Source of the DNA: Nocardia cyriacigeorgica
GTDB taxonomy: Bacteria; Actinomycetota; Actinomycetes; Mycobacteriales; Mycobacteriaceae
DNA: 64,000 nucleotides
Direction of reading: 5' to 3'
Assembly (NCBI RefSeq): GCF_005863245.1
Contig: NZ_VBUT01000004.1
Coordinates: 620,001 to 684,000 of the forward strand
The position numbers were made by a program, and so were the translations under genes. Below are positions 16,073-24,015 of this stretch, one piece after another; positions within the stretch are counted from its first letter, which is position 1, and the number at the start of each line of letters is the position of its first letter. The notes under the pieces are model-generated. The model saw nothing but the letters and a program-made list of their open reading frames with translations, searched no databases and was not told where the DNA came from.

Positions 16073-19000
16073 GTGGCAGTCGTCGATGACCGTGGGCATA
16101 CCGATTACCCGCCGGAACCGCCCGGCGAGGATTTCGGGCGCCAGCCACCACACGATATGGCGGCCGAGCAGTCCGTACTCGGCGGCATGCTGCTCAGCAA
16201 GGACGCCATCGCCGACGTCGTCGAGGCCCTGCGCCCCGGCGATTTCTACCGCCCCGCCCATCAGGCGATCTACGACACCATCCTCGACCTGTACGGCCGC
16301 GGCGAACCCGCCGACCCCGTCACCGTCGCCGCCGGCCTCGATCGCCGCGGCGAACTCAAACGCATCGGCGGCGCCCCCTACCTGGTCACCCTCACCCAGA
16401 CCGTCCCCACCGCCGCCAACGCCGGCTACTACGCCGAGATCGTCGCCGAGAAGGCCATCCTGCGCCGCCTCGTCGAAGCCGGCACCCGCATCGTCCAATA
16501 CGGCTACGCGGGCGCCGACGGCCAGGACATCGCCGAGGTCGTCGACCGCGCCCAGGCCGAGGTCTACGAGGTCACCGAACGCCGCACCACCGAAGACTTC
16601 CTCCCCCTCGAGGAACTGCTCCAGCCCACGATGGACGAAATCGACTCCATCGCCAGCCGCGGCGGCATCTCCCTCGGCGTCCCCACCGGCTTCACCGAAC
16701 TCGACGAAATCACCAACGGCCTGCACCCCGGCCAGATGATCATCGTCGCCGCGCGTCCTGGCGTGGGTAAGGCGCTGGCCCTCGACACACCGCTACCGAC
16801 GCCGCGTGGCTGGACCACGATGGGTGAGATCGAGGTCGGGGACGAGCTGCTCGGACCTGATGGCCGATCGACCCGTGTTGTCGCCACCACCGAAGTCATG
16901 ACGGACCGGCCCTGCTACGAGGTCGAGTTCTCCGACGGGACGGTTCTCGTCGCCGACGAGGAGCACCAGTGGACGACGCTGGCTCCCACGCTGGCACCGC
17001 ATCCGGTGGTCCGCACGACCGGCGAGATCGCCCACAGCCTGCGCACCCCGCGCGACCACTTCGCCCATTCGGTCCCACGCACCGCGCGCTCGGAAGCCCG
17101 GCAGATCGTCGACGTGCGCAAGATCGATCCGCTGCCCGTGCGCTGCGTCGAGGTCGACAACCCCGCGCACATGTACCTGGCGGGCCGGTCGATGGTCCCT
17201 ACGCATAATTCGACCCTCGGCATGGACTTCATGCGGAGCTGCTCGATCAAGCACGGACTGGCCAGCGTTATTTTCTCGCTGGAGATGAGCCGGACCGAGA
17301 TCGTGATGCGCCTGCTCTCGGCCGAGGCGAAGATCAAGCTCGGCGACATGCGGTCCGGGCGGATGAGTGATGACGACTGGACGAAGCTGGCGCGGCGGAT
17401 GAGTGAGATCAGTGAGGCGCCGCTGTTCGTCGACGATTCGCCGAACCTGACGATGATGGAGATCCGGGCAAAGGCGCGCCGGTTGAAGCAGCGCCACGAT
17501 CTGAAGCTCGTCGTCGTGGACTACCTCCAGCTGATGACCTCCGGAAAGAAGGTCGAATCCCGCCAGCAGGAAGTCTCGGATTTCTCCCGAAACCTGAAGC
17601 TGCTCGCCAAGGAACTCGAAGTCCCGGTGGTCGCCATCAGTCAGCTGAACCGTGGCCCCGAACAGCGAACCGACAAGCGCCCCATGGTGTCGGACCTGCG
17701 CGAATCGGGATGCCTACCGGCCTCGACGCGCATTCTGCGTGCGGATACCGGCGGCGAGACCACGCTGGGCGAACTGCTCGCGACAGGTGAACAGCCGCTG
17801 GTGTGGTCCCTGGATGAGCGGATGCGGATGGTCGCGCGGCCGATGGTGAAGGTGTTCCCCAGCGGGCGCAAGGAAGTCTTCCGGCTGCGTCTGGCGTCCG
17901 GTCGGGAGGTAGAAGCGACCGGGAACCATCCGTTCCTCACCGTCGACGGCTGGATCGCGCTGGACAAGCTCTCGGTCGGTGACCGCTTGGCGACCCCGCG
18001 CGTGGTCCCTGAACCCGTGCACACCACCCGCATGGCCGAGTCCGAAGTGATTCTGCTTGCGCACATGATCGGCGACGGCTCCTGTGTGAAGCGACAGCCC
18101 ATCCGCTACGCGAGCGTTGACGAGGAGAACCTCGCCGCTGTCACGTCTGCGGCACAACACTTCGGCGTGACTGCTGTGCGTGACGAGTACGCGGCTGCCC
18201 GAGTGACGACGCTCCGTCTGCCTGCGCCGTATCGCCTCACTCACGGTAAACGGAACCCGATTGCCGCGTGGCTCGATGAGCTCGGACTTTTCGGTCTGCG
18301 CAGCTACGAGAAGTTCGTTCCGCAGCCGGTCTTCGCGTTGCCGAACGATCAAGTCGCGCTGTTCCTGCGTCACCTGTGGGCGACTGATGGGGCGGTGCGA
18401 TGGGATGACAAGAATGGGCAGGCGTGGATCTACTATGCGTCGACCAGTCGGCGGCTTGTCGACGATGTGGCGCAGTTGCTGCTCCGACTCGACGTGCATG
18501 CCCGTATCAAACGGGTTGCCAAATCGGGTTATCGGGATTGCTGGCATCTGGTCGTGTACGGCTCTGAGAATCAACTGAAGTTCATCCGTGGTATTGGTGT
18601 GCACGGGAGCCGCGGGGTGAAGGCTCATGCGGTGCAGGCAGAGCTGGAGCGTCTCGTTCCGAAGCCAAACGTCGACACTGTCCCAAAGGAGGTATGGGCC
18701 CAAGTCCAGGTGCTCCTCGCCGCCAGAAATATGACCCACCGCGAATTCGGTGACGCTATGGGGTCGAGATACTGTGGCAGCACCCGGATGTGGAACCACT
18801 CGCCCAGCCGTTCTCGGCTGGCTCGGGTTGCAGCGGTTCTCGACGATGCCGACATCGAGATGCTCGCAACAAATGACGTTTTCTGGGACAGGATTGTAGA
18901 GATCACCAGCCTCGGAGAACAGAATGTTTACGACGGGACCGTACCCGGCACCGAAAATTTTGTCGCGAATGGTATAAACTTGCACAATTCTTTGGAACAA

Positions 19001-19171
19001 GATGCGGATATGGTCATCCTGCTGCATCGCCCCGACGCGTTCGAACGCGACGACCCGCGGGGTGGCGAGGCCGACCTGATTCTCGGCAAGCACCGAAATG
19101 GCCCGACGGCCACGATCACGGTTGCGCACCAGCTGCATTTGAGCCGGTTCGTGGATATGGCGCGCGGCTGA
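16073..19171 (+). CDS. dnaB: Replicative DNA helicase DnaB carrying two inteins
   Basis: Precursor of the hexameric replicative helicase, 1032 residues. Removing two inteins leaves a 460-residue DnaB of normal length. The N-terminal primase-interacting domain starts PPHDMAAEQSVLGGMLLS. The RecA-like ATPase has Walker A ARPGVGK/STLG split by intein 1 between Lys233 and Ser380, Walker B LKLVVVDYLQLM, and QLNRGPEQR. Intein 2 splits DLRESG/SLEQDADMV, the same site used by known DnaB inteins of mycobacteria and cyanobacteria. No active helicase can form until both are spliced out. The GTG start has GAGAGGA upstream at loose spacing. It follows the ribosomal operon after a 690-bp gap rich in DnaA boxes. 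Confidence 0.95.
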   Translation: MAVVDDRGHTDYPPEPPGEDFGRQPPHDMAAEQSVLGGMLLSKDAIADVVEALRPGDFYRPAHQAIYDTILDLYGRGEPADPVTVAAGLDRRGELKRIGGAPYLVTLTQTVPTAANAGYYAEIVAEKAILRRLVEAGTRIVQYGYAGADGQDIAEVVDRAQAEVYEVTERRTTEDFLPLEELLQPTMDEIDSIASRGGISLGVPTGFTELDEITNGLHPGQMIIVAARPGVGKALALDTPLPTPRGWTTMGEIEVGDELLGPDGRSTRVVATTEVMTDRPCYEVEFSDGTVLVADEEHQWTTLAPTLAPHPVVRTTGEIAHSLRTPRDHFAHSVPRTARSEARQIVDVRKIDPLPVRCVEVDNPAHMYLAGRSMVPTHNSTLGMDFMRSCSIKHGLASVIFSLEMSRTEIVMRLLSAEAKIKLGDMRSGRMSDDDWTKLARRMSEISEAPLFVDDSPNLTMMEIRAKARRLKQRHDLKLVVVDYLQLMTSGKKVESRQQEVSDFSRNLKLLAKELEVPVVAISQLNRGPEQRTDKRPMVSDLRESGCLPASTRILRADTGGETTLGELLATGEQPLVWSLDERMRMVARPMVKVFPSGRKEVFRLRLASGREVEATGNHPFLTVDGWIALDKLSVGDRLATPRVVPEPVHTTRMAESEVILLAHMIGDGSCVKRQPIRYASVDEENLAAVTSAAQHFGVTAVRDEYAAARVTTLRLPAPYRLTHGKRNPIAAWLDELGLFGLRSYEKFVPQPVFALPNDQVALFLRHLWATDGAVRWDDKNGQAWIYYASTSRRLVDDVAQLLLRLDVHARIKRVAKSGYRDCWHLVVYGSENQLKFIRGIGVHGSRGVKAHAVQAELERLVPKPNVDTVPKEVWAQVQVLLAARNMTHREFGDAMGSRYCGSTRMWNHSPSRSRLARVAAVLDDADIEMLATNDVFWDRIVEITSLGEQNVYDGTVPGTENFVANGINLHNSLEQDADMVILLHRPDAFERDDPRGGEADLILGKHRNGPTATITVAHQLHLSRFVDMARG
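16772..17209 (+). other. Intein 1: class 3 mini-intein inside the DnaB Walker A motif
   Basis: A 146-residue intein (Ala234-Asn379 of the precursor) with no homing-endonuclease domain. It begins with Ala in place of the normal Cys/Ser nucleophile and has the three markers of class 3 inteins: Trp67 in block B (EEHQW), Cys125 in block F (VRCVEV) and Thr144 in block G (VPTHN). The terminal His-Asn is followed by Ser+1. Class 3 inteins start splicing from the block F cysteine. The insertion interrupts the ATP-binding lysine-serine pair, so the unspliced protein cannot bind ATP normally. Confidence 0.85.
17711..18988 (+). other. Intein 2: class 1 intein with LAGLIDADG homing endonuclease
   Basis: A 426-residue intein (Cys547-Asn972). 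Block A starts CLPASTRILRADTG, block B has ATGNHPF, and the endonuclease domain has both LAGLIDADG helices, LLAHMIGDG and FLRHLWATDG. Splicing ends in VANGINLHN followed by Ser+1. It is clearly homologous to the Mycobacterium tuberculosis DnaB intein at the same site. Unlike that element as I recall it, both catalytic aspartates are kept here, so the endonuclease may still be active. Base composition falls towards the 3' end, which suggests a foreign origin. Confidence 0.88.
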
Positions 19172-19172
19172 G

Positions 19173-19748
19173 TCAGGCCAGTTCTGCAGCGCGGTCGGCG
19201 AAGGCGGCGAGGAAATCTCGGAGGCCGGCCATCTCGTCGTCGGTGCTCGCGGCGTCGCCGAGGAACAGGCGCACGAGTTGGGGCATGGCTATCGGCCAGG
19301 CGCCGAGGCCGACGAGGGTGAGCAGGGTGCGGCCGATTTCCTGTTCCGGCAGCCCGGTGCGCTCGACCAGGGTTGCTTTCACCTGTGCGTACCAGTCGCG
19401 GCGGTGCACATTGCTGTCGGCGAGGGTGTCACCGTAGTACAGGGCCTCGAACATCAGCAGCCGTAGCAGTGAGGGGTCGGCGCGGTGGTAGTCGAACACG
19501 CGGCGCACCAGATCGGCGGCCGAACTCTCGCCAGGCTTGACGGTATCGGCCAGGCGCAGCATCGCGGCGGCGAGAACGGCGCTGAACAGGGCTTCCTTAT
19601 TGCCGAAATGGCCATAGATGCGTTCCTTGTTGCAGCCGGCGGCGGCCGCGATCCGGTCCACCCGCGCCCCGGCGATGCCGTGCTCGGCGAACTCCGCATG
19701 GGCGGCCTCGAGTAGCAGCTGCTTGGTTCGTGCGGAATCGCGTGGCAT
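19173..19748 (-). CDS. TetR-family regulator
   Basis: A 191-residue repressor. The N-terminal HTH (about residues 5-50) reads RTKQLLLEAAHAEFAEHG and then VDRIAAAAGCNKERIYGHFGNKEALF, the typical TetR recognition helix. The helical C-terminal domain is of the TetR_C type with FEALYYGDTL. It is divergent from a SnoaL-like gene. Two identical CCAAC-N6-GTTGG sites in the intergenic region make autoregulation, and control of that gene, very likely. ATG 19748 starts the family similarity. Confidence 0.88.
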   Translation of the reverse strand: MPRDSARTKQLLLEAAHAEFAEHGIAGARVDRIAAAAGCNKERIYGHFGNKEALFSAVLAAAMLRLADTVKPGESSAADLVRRVFDYHRADPSLLRLLMFEALYYGDTLADSNVHRRDWYAQVKATLVERTGLPEQEIGRTLLTLVGLGAWPIAMPQLVRLFLGDAASTDDEMAGLRDFLAAFADRAAELA

Positions 19749-19769
19749 GCGCCCAGGGTAGCAATCCAC

Positions 19770-19785
19770 CCAACTGGTTGGTTGG
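19770..19785. promoter_or_regulatory. TetR operator copy 1
   Basis: CCAAC-TGGTTG-GTTGG, a 16-bp inverted repeat 22 bp upstream of the TetR gene. It has the same CCAAC-N6-GTTGG design as the second site. Confidence 0.6.
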
Positions 19786-19811
19786 ACAGTTCGGTCGAGC
19801 CGTGTCATGAT

Positions 19812-19827
19812 CCAACCGTCTAGTTGG
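19812..19827. promoter_or_regulatory. TetR operator copy 2
   Basis: CCAAC-CGTCTA-GTTGG, placed exactly 42 bp (about four helical turns) from copy 1, so two dimers would sit on the same DNA face. Confidence 0.6.
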
Positions 19828-19954
19828 TAACAAGCCTTGCCGGGCAAGGAGACTCCTTCACCGCTCGGCCACCACAGTCATCCGTGCCGACAGACGATGC
19901 CGCACTTGCGCTCTGACCACCACGTTTCCGATCCGAAAGCCAGGAGATATCCCG

Positions 19955-20362
19955 ATGCCCGACAACCCCACCACCATCGACGTCGTAGACGAGTTCTTCA
20001 CCAATTTCGGTTCCGGCAATACGAGCGCGCTGCTCGACCAGTTCGCCGACAAGGTTGATTTCCGGGTGAACGGGGCGGCGCATGTGCCATGGGCCGGCGA
20101 GCGTTCCACCAGGGCCGAAATCGAGGAGTTCTTCGGCATTTTCCCGCAGGTGCTCACGGCTGCGGAATCGTTCGAGATCACCGGCAAACTCGCGCAGGGC
20201 GACGACGCCGTGGTGTTCGCCACCTGCGTCTTCGGTGTCAAGGCCACCGGCAAGAAGTTCACCAATTCCTACGCACTGCATTTCACCATCACCGACGGCA
20301 AGATCAGCCGCTATCACATGTACGAGGACAGCCACGCGATCGCTGAAGCCTTCACCGCCTGA
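19955..20362 (+). CDS. SnoaL/NTF2-like protein
   Basis: A 135-residue protein with an NTF2-like alpha+beta barrel (SnoaL type). The N-terminal helix IDVVDEFFTNFGSGNTSALLDQFAD and the strand pattern VDFRVNGAAHVPWAG, followed by TRAEIEEFFG and the C-terminal FTITDGKISRYHMYEDS, fit this fold. Members include polyketide cyclases, isomerases and binding proteins, so the activity is open. AGGAGA precedes the ATG. It is divergent from the TetR regulator and downstream of its twin operators, so it is the likely controlled target. Confidence 0.75.
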   Translation: MPDNPTTIDVVDEFFTNFGSGNTSALLDQFADKVDFRVNGAAHVPWAGERSTRAEIEEFFGIFPQVLTAAESFEITGKLAQGDDAVVFATCVFGVKATGKKFTNSYALHFTITDGKISRYHMYEDSHAIAEAFTA

Positions 20363-20471
20363 TGCCCCTCCCGTAACACTCTTCCCACCTCCCACGACCT
20401 CATACGTGACACATGGCCCGTCGGGGGGCCTGTCCTTCCACTTGTCGGTTACAGGAAACTGGGGTTCGGAC

Positions 20472-22154
20472 ATGGCTCTTCGTGAGTTCTTCGCGCGACA
20501 TCGGTTGGCCTCTGCCGTTGCCGCGCCCGCGGTGCTCGGGGTGGCGGCGGCGGTGGCCGCGACGTTCGCGTTCACCGCCGCACCGGAAGAGGCGGATACG
20601 CAGTTGGTGGCCTCGGTCACCGAATGCCGCGACATGGTGACCATCTCGGTCGCGGGTCGCAATGACACTCCCCGCGAGGGGACGACGGCGATGCTGGTGG
20701 ACGCCAACGGCAATCCGCTGCCCGCCGCGCTCTCGGGTGATCACAGCAGTGAATGGCTCGATCCGGTGGTCAACGCGCCACGCGACGACGTCGCGGAGGG
20801 TTCCTACGCCGCCGTCTACATCGCCTACCCGGCGAATATGGCCAGCTACGAAGACGCCGTGAACGCCGGTGTCGCCAATGCCAAGCAGGTGATGTCGGAG
20901 ATCGCGGCGGCCTGCCCGGACACCAAGTTCTCCATCGTCGGCTACAGCGAGGGCGCCGATGTGGTGCGTCGCGTCGCGATGGAGGTCGGGCATCAGGAAC
21001 CCGGCCAGGACGGTGCGTACGGGATCGTCGACCCGGACAACGTGCTCGGCGTGGTGATCCTCGCCGATCCGGGCCGCTCCACCGGCGACGGTCCGTTCCC
21101 CGGTGCGGAGGATCCGTACGCCAACCCGGACGGCTTCGACCAGAAGTATCAGAACGGGCAGAAGCCGGTGCCCGGTTCGGGTGCGCTGCCCGGTACCAGC
21201 GGTGATTTCGGGGCGTTGAACGGCAAGATCGCCTCGTTCTGCTCCGACGGCGACCTCACCTGCTCGGCGCCGGAGAACATCTCGCTGCTGAACCTGGCGG
21301 TGAACGTCGGCAGGCAGTTGAATGTCGACGCCCTGGAACGTGAGGGCCTGACCCCGGCGACCGGCCAGGACGTCGCGGTGGTGCTCGGCCGGATCGCGAT
21401 GACCGCGTTCGCCGATATCGCCTCCCAGCCGAACTGGATGGCCAGCGACGAAACCTTCCTCGAGGTGCTGCTGCGCGTCTCGGATCCGCAGTACAAGCCG
21501 GGCACGCCCGCGCCGCAGGATCCGGCGCAGGCCGACGCGATCGCGGTGGAGCAGATGTCGCCGCTGGCGTACCTGCCGCAGAAGATCCTCAACGAGATTG
21601 TCGGGCTGATCGTGACCAACCAGAACACCATCCCGGTGATCCTGAGCGATCCGTACAAGCAGACCCTCGGCCCCAACCACACCGGTCATCACTTCGACTA
21701 CTGGGATGACGCCGACCCCGGCAATGGCAAGCCGATGACCTCGGCCGAGTACGCGGCGGCCTGGATCACCCACCTGGCCAAGCAGGCGCAGGCCGGCCAG
21801 AAGGTGGATACGAACTCCAAGCCGACCGAAGCCGATCTGGCCGCGGCCTACGAGGCGGCGGAGTCGACCACCTCGGCCGCGCCGGCGACCGAACCGGCCA
21901 AGGGCACGACCACCACCGCGCCGGCCACGACCACCACGGCGAAGCCGAAGACCGAGGCCGACCCGTCGACCACGGCCCCGACGACGACGCCGAGCGAGGC
22001 AGCGACCACCACGCCGGAGGTCACCACCACCCCGCCCGCGCCGACCACCACCCAGGCGCCCGCGGAGACGACGGAATCCACCACCACAGCGCCGTCGACC
22101 ACCACGAAGGCGGAGGCCCCCACGACCGACGCCCGCGCGGAGGCGACCAACTGA
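20472..22154 (+). CDS. Secreted cutinase-family hydrolase with Thr/Pro-rich tail
   Basis: A 560-residue exported protein. An N-terminal signal (residues 1-37, positive arm then an alanine/valine-rich core) precedes a cutinase/PE-PPE-type alpha/beta hydrolase domain with GYSEGADV carrying nucleophile Ser159. Later acidic and His positions lie in LADPGRS and GHHFDYW. The last 130 residues are almost all Thr, Ala, Pro and Glu, like a wall-spanning or glycosylated stalk. Substrates of such mycolata enzymes are lipid or ester components of the envelope. Transcription ends at a perfect terminator hairpin. The Ser is clear; the remaining triad is inferred. Confidence 0.8.
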   Translation: MALREFFARHRLASAVAAPAVLGVAAAVAATFAFTAAPEEADTQLVASVTECRDMVTISVAGRNDTPREGTTAMLVDANGNPLPAALSGDHSSEWLDPVVNAPRDDVAEGSYAAVYIAYPANMASYEDAVNAGVANAKQVMSEIAAACPDTKFSIVGYSEGADVVRRVAMEVGHQEPGQDGAYGIVDPDNVLGVVILADPGRSTGDGPFPGAEDPYANPDGFDQKYQNGQKPVPGSGALPGTSGDFGALNGKIASFCSDGDLTCSAPENISLLNLAVNVGRQLNVDALEREGLTPATGQDVAVVLGRIAMTAFADIASQPNWMASDETFLEVLLRVSDPQYKPGTPAPQDPAQADAIAVEQMSPLAYLPQKILNEIVGLIVTNQNTIPVILSDPYKQTLGPNHTGHHFDYWDDADPGNGKPMTSAEYAAAWITHLAKQAQAGQKVDTNSKPTEADLAAAYEAAESTTSAAPATEPAKGTTTTAPATTTTAKPKTEADPSTTAPTTTPSEAATTTPEVTTTPPAPTTTQAPAETTESTTTAPSTTTKAEAPTTDARAEATN

Positions 22155-22252
22155 GCGAAGCCGGAGCCGGTCGTACGGCGCGGATGCGAGGCGCCGGACT
22201 GACGGCCGGATAACCGGTGACGCGAATCAGTAAGCCGGAATGCGATATCGAA

Positions 22253-22297
22253 AAAGCCGATGCGGCGGACTCAGCTGGAGTCCGCCGCATCGGCTTT
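22253..22297 (+). terminator. Perfect 20-bp-arm terminator after the cutinase-like gene
   Basis: Arms of 20 bp (22253-22272 and 22278-22297) pair perfectly around a 5-base loop, flanked by A- and T-rich ends. This is the strongest hairpin of its kind in the window. The rest of the 337-bp gap to the next gene holds only the KstR-type box and promoter. Confidence 0.85.
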
Positions 22298-22467
22298 CGG
22301 GGTGCCTAGCTTCGCCGCCGAAGCCACCGCGCGGGCCACCCAGTTGCGTTGTGGCCCAGCTGGGCCTTCTCCATCGCCCGGTCGACAGATCGACGGCGTC
22401 GACCGTAGTGGGCGCCTGCGAAACCCTGCCCGCGAGCGCTGAGCCCGCGGAAAACGGCTCCATAAAC

Positions 22468-22485
22468 TGAAACACGTTCTACAGT
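22468..22485 (+). promoter_or_regulatory. KstR-type operator overlapping the lipase promoter
   Basis: TGAAACACGTTCTA (22468-22481) fits TNNAACNNGTTNNA. It overlaps TACAGT (22480-22485), a -10 hexamer placed six bases before the ATG at 22492, which suggests a leaderless transcript repressed by KstR. Confidence 0.5.
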
Positions 22486-22491
22486 GTGCCC

Positions 22492-23895
22492 ATGCGAACA
22501 GCGGGGATCGGGCAGTCGGAATCACTCGGGCGGGGACGAGGATGGCGGGCCAGGATCACCGCAATCGCCGTCAGCATCACCATGACCTGCGCGGCGATGG
22601 TCGCGCTCAGCGCTCCCGGGTCGGCGATTCCGAATACCACCGACGCCTTCTATCTGCCGCCCGCCGGTTACGAATCAACCGCACCGGGCACCATTCTGCG
22701 GACCAGGCCGATCGCACCGGTATCGCTCCAATTGATCCCCATGCGGGTGCGCGCGTGGCAGCTGCTCTACCGGACCACCGATTCCCACGGTAACCCGTAT
22801 GCCGCGGTGACCACGGTGTTGATGGGCGATCACGGCAGGCCGCCGACCGCGATCCTGTCTTACGAGAGCATGATCGACGCCATCGCACCCAACTGCATGC
22901 CCTCGCAGGTCTTGCGGACGGGCGCGCCGTGGTTCGACTTCTCCGGCGCCAGCGGCCCGATCACCTTGTCCACCACCGCGAGCGAAGTGCCTATGATCGC
23001 GGCCGGGCTGGCGCAGGGCTGGGCGGTGTCGGTTCCGGATCTGGGTGGTGTGGACAACCACTTCCTCACCCCGAAGGAGCCGGGGTATGTGGCGATCGAT
23101 GGTGTGCGGGCAGCGCAGAAATTCGCCGAGCTCGGGCTCGCCGCGCGGGCACCCGCGATGTTCTGGGGATACTCCGGCGGCGGCATCGCCACGGCGTGGG
23201 CGGCGCAGGTGCAGCCGGACTACGCCCCGGAGCTGAATGTCGCGGGAATGGCGATCGGCGCGCCGGTCGCGGATCTGCTCGCGGGCATCAGGAACGGCAA
23301 CGGGACCCCGGTCGCGGGCTTGCCGCCGGTGGGTATCGCCGCACTGCAACAGGATTCGCCGGAGTTCGCCGCCATGATGGATCAGGTGCTCACCGCCGAA
23401 GGCAAACGGTTGCTCGCCGGAGCGGCCGCGAGCTGCACCCCGCAGAACCTGGTGAGTTTCCCGTTCCTCGATTTCGGCAGCCTGTTGACGGTGCCGCTGG
23501 AACAGGTGCTGACCGCGCCGCTGACGCAGCGCCTGATCGGCGAGCGGACCCTCGGTGCGACGGCGCCCACCGCACCCGTCTACGTGTACAACGCCGTGGA
23601 CGACGAACTGAGCACGATTACCTCCGCCGACCAGCTGGTCGACAAGTATTGCGCGGCAGGCACTCCGGTGACCTACCGGCGTGAGGTCGTCCCGTCGGTG
23701 GTGTCGCCGCACGCCTTCGAATGGGGGCTCGGCGCCCCGGCCGCCTTCGCCTGGTTGAAGGATCGGGCCGCCGGGCATCCGGTCGCCGGCTGCGATATCC
23801 GGACCGGGACGTCGCCGACCACCCCGGACGCGATGAACTCCTTCGGCGCGGACTTCGTCGGCGGAATGCTGGCGGCGATTCTCGGGCACCGGTAG
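22492..23895 (+). CDS. Secretory lipase (LIP family)
   Basis: A 467-residue exported triacylglycerol/ester hydrolase of the secretory lipase family. The signal peptide covers about residues 1-45, ending APGSA before the mature IPNTTDAFY. The catalytic Ser is in FWGYSGGGIAT, and candidates for Asp and His are VYNAVDDEL and SPHAFEW. The start ATG 22492 sits just after a -10 box overlapped by a KstR-type operator; GTG 22486 is the alternative. The context fits an esterase for sterol esters or host lipids in the cholesterol regulon, which is inference. Confidence 0.85.
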   Translation: MRTAGIGQSESLGRGRGWRARITAIAVSITMTCAAMVALSAPGSAIPNTTDAFYLPPAGYESTAPGTILRTRPIAPVSLQLIPMRVRAWQLLYRTTDSHGNPYAAVTTVLMGDHGRPPTAILSYESMIDAIAPNCMPSQVLRTGAPWFDFSGASGPITLSTTASEVPMIAAGLAQGWAVSVPDLGGVDNHFLTPKEPGYVAIDGVRAAQKFAELGLAARAPAMFWGYSGGGIATAWAAQVQPDYAPELNVAGMAIGAPVADLLAGIRNGNGTPVAGLPPVGIAALQQDSPEFAAMMDQVLTAEGKRLLAGAAASCTPQNLVSFPFLDFGSLLTVPLEQVLTAPLTQRLIGERTLGATAPTAPVYVYNAVDDELSTITSADQLVDKYCAAGTPVTYRREVVPSVVSPHAFEWGLGAPAAFAWLKDRAAGHPVAGCDIRTGTSPTTPDAMNSFGADFVGGMLAAILGHR

Positions 23896-23902
23896 GCGGC
23901 CT

Positions 23903-23927
23903 GCTCGGCTACTCATTCATGCCGAGC
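23903..23927 (+). terminator. Hairpin after the lipase gene
   Basis: GCTCGGC and GCCGAGC pair around an 11-base loop, 8 bp past the lipase stop, between convergent genes. Confidence 0.5.
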
Positions 23928-24015
23928 CGTCGCCGCCCGGCTTCTGCCGCAACTGCTTCGGCGCCGCGACAGTCTTTCCGCTGCGCGGCCGGCGCCTCCG
24001 AGCCGACCGGCGCGC

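Noticed and set aside
20082..20471. Upstream extension of the cutinase-like protein
   Set aside because: It overlaps the SnoaL-like gene in another frame; the signal peptide begins at ATG 20472.
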